Source: Pirellulales bacterium (GTDB taxonomy: Bacteria > Planctomycetota > Planctomycetia > Pirellulales > JANQPP01). From it: 35,193 nucleotides of DNA. Where the stretch lies: positions 1-35,193 of the forward strand of contig JANQPP010000136.1 of assembly GCA_028289405.1 (NCBI GenBank). The letters run 5' to 3'. The first letter of the stretch is position 1. The number at the start of each line of letters is the position of its first letter. Shown here in pieces: positions 34,195 to 35,193 of the stretch. The position numbers were made by a program, and so were the translations under genes. The notes beneath the pieces were generated by a model. That model searched no databases and was not told the DNA's origin. It worked only from the letters and a program-made list of their open reading frames with translations.

Positions 34195-35193
34195 TTATAG
34201 GGATGCCGAAGAAGACGAACGGGAGAACTTCCGCAGCACGACATAGAAGACGGGCGTGAGAATCAGGCCGAACACCGTCACGCCCAGCATGCCGCTAAAG
34301 ACCGCCGTGCCCAGGGCGCGGCGCATCTCCGCCCCAGCCCCGGTGGCGATCAACAGAGGGATCACGCCGAGGATAAACGAGAACGCCGTCATCAGAATGG
34401 GACGCAGCCGCAAGCGGCAGGCTTCCACGGCGGCCTCGAAGCGATTTTTGCCCGCGTCTTCCTCCGCCTTGGCGAATTCGACAATCAGAATGGCGTTTTT
34501 GCAGGCCAGCCCGACCAGGACCACGAAACCGATTTGCGTGAGGATGTTGTTCTCCATGCCTCGCAGCCAGACGCCGAAGATGGCAAACAGGAGGCACATG
34601 GGCACGATGAGGATCACGGCCAGCGGCAGCAGCCAGCTTTCGTATTGGGCCGATAGCGCGAGGAACACAAACAACACGCACAGGGGAAAGATGAATAGCG
34701 CCGTGTTCCCCGCCGCTTTTTGCTGATAGGCCAAATCGGTCCATTCATAGCCGAAGCCGGGAGGCAGCGTCTCTTCAGCTATCCGCTCCATCGCGGAGAT
34801 GGCCTGACCGGAACTGAAACCGGGGAGCGTGGCGCCGTTGATGTCCGCCGCGGGATAAAGGTTATATCGCACCACGCGCGATGGCGCCGTGGTTTGCCGC
34901 ACCGTCACCAGCGAACCGAGAGGCACGATCGCGCCGTTGTTGCTGCGCGTGCGCAGGCGGGTAATGTCGCTTTCTTCGTCGCGGAAATTGGATTCCGCCT
35001 GGGCGGTTACGCGGTAAGTCCGCCCCAAATAGTTGAAGTCGTTTACATAGGCCGAACCAAGGTAAATTTGTAGGGCTTCAAACACGTTGTTAATGGGCAC
35101 GTCCAGCATGCGGACCTTCGTGCGGTCCACGTCCGCGTAGTATTGCGGCGTGGCCGTGCGGAAGTTGGAAAACACCTGCACGAGCCCCGGTTC
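34195..35193 (-). CDS. RND-type multidrug efflux transporter, C-terminal part (cut by window edge)
   Basis: The last 332 residues of an HAE1/AcrB-type inner-membrane pump whose start lies beyond the window. It opens in the second periplasmic domain (GLVQVFSNFRTATPQYYADV, with the AcrB-like DRTKVRMLDV). Membrane helices 8-12 follow: FIFPLCVLFVFLALSAQYES, LAVILIVPMCLLFAIFGVWL, IGFVVLVGLACKNAILIVEFA and ILMTAFSFILGVIPLLIATG. GAGAEMRRALGTAVFSGMLGVT is the family's closing motif. Such pumps use proton influx and work with a periplasmic adaptor and an outer-membrane channel, neither of which lies in the window. The frame is clean to the stop at 34195. Downstream lies the dead RND copy. Confidence 0.95.
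   Translation of the reverse strand, partial: EPGLVQVFSNFRTATPQYYADVDRTKVRMLDVPINNVFEALQIYLGSAYVNDFNYLGRTYRVTAQAESNFRDEESDITRLRTRSNNGAIVPLGSLVTVRQTTAPSRVVRYNLYPAADINGATLPGFSSGQAISAMERIAEETLPPGFGYEWTDLAYQQKAAGNTALFIFPLCVLFVFLALSAQYESWLLPLAVILIVPMCLLFAIFGVWLRGMENNILTQIGFVVLVGLACKNAILIVEFAKAEEDAGKNRFEAAVEACRLRLRPILMTAFSFILGVIPLLIATGAGAEMRRALGTAVFSGMLGVTVFGLILTPVFYVVLRKFSRSSSSASL

Noticed and set aside
1..35193. CRISPR arrays, tRNA/rRNA genes, insertion sequences or prophage genes
   Set aside because: No regular repeats, cloverleaf sequences, transposase motifs or phage structural genes were seen on either strand.

Overview
The window looks like a chromosomal piece of a planctomycete (Planctomycetota, possibly a Pirellulales relative). 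The signs are two DUF1559 proteins with pilin-like N-termini, a BlaI repressor paired with an M56 peptidase lacking a beta-lactam sensor, Tat-exported sugar-isomerase and enolase-superfamily proteins, a PEP-CTERM protein with EF-hand-like repeats, PQQ-propeller and leucine-rich-repeat membrane proteins, high GC and roomy intergenic spaces. This is inferred from gene content; there is no rRNA or other marker. I saw no tRNA, rRNA, CRISPR array, insertion sequence or prophage.

Layout. 1-9.4 kb: the start of tyrA (cut by the edge), a leucine-rich-repeat membrane protein, a TPR-like exported protein ending in a haem-c motif, a PQQ-type propeller, a three-gene molybdenum hydroxylase operon (FAD, 2Fe-2S and Mo subunits), a CHAD protein and a thioredoxin-fold protein without its cysteines. 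9.7-17.5 kb: rsmG, a second leucine-rich-repeat membrane protein, a Tat-exported hydroxypyruvate-isomerase-like protein, a methyltransferase, the blaI/M56 signalling pair with a candidate operator, and a Tat-exported enolase-superfamily protein.

17.5-24.9 kb is the most unusual part. Four minus-strand genes lie in a row: a DUF1559 pseudopilin-like protein, an 840-residue protein joining a degenerate J domain, a double zinc ribbon, a long helical region and a PilM-like actin-fold domain, a 669-residue probable lipoprotein, and a second DUF1559 paralogue closed by a strong terminator. In the 840-residue protein the C-terminal piece of PilM, with the following NLLP motif, sits before the PilM N-terminal piece, and the true C-terminus stops early. 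This suggests a circularly permuted PilM and may mark a planctomycete-specific envelope or pseudopilus apparatus.

24.9-35.2 kb: an AT-richer gene-poor stretch with a perfect dyad, two hypothetical proteins, an Fpg/Nei glycosylase, the PEP-CTERM protein with a strand-specific terminator, glnA with a convincing sigma-54 promoter and an upstream dyad placed like an NtrC enhancer, a Tag glycosylase fused to a TfoX C-terminal domain, a polytopic membrane protein, the wreck of an RND efflux pump, and the C-terminal part of an intact RND pump running off the right edge.

How the genes fit together: the molybdenum hydroxylase subunits form one operon; blaI and the M56 gene form a proteolysis-controlled switch; glnA appears to be under nitrogen control; two base-excision DNA glycosylases (Fpg/Nei and Tag) lie within 5 kb of each other in separate units; the 17.5-24.9 kb genes probably act together at the cell envelope.
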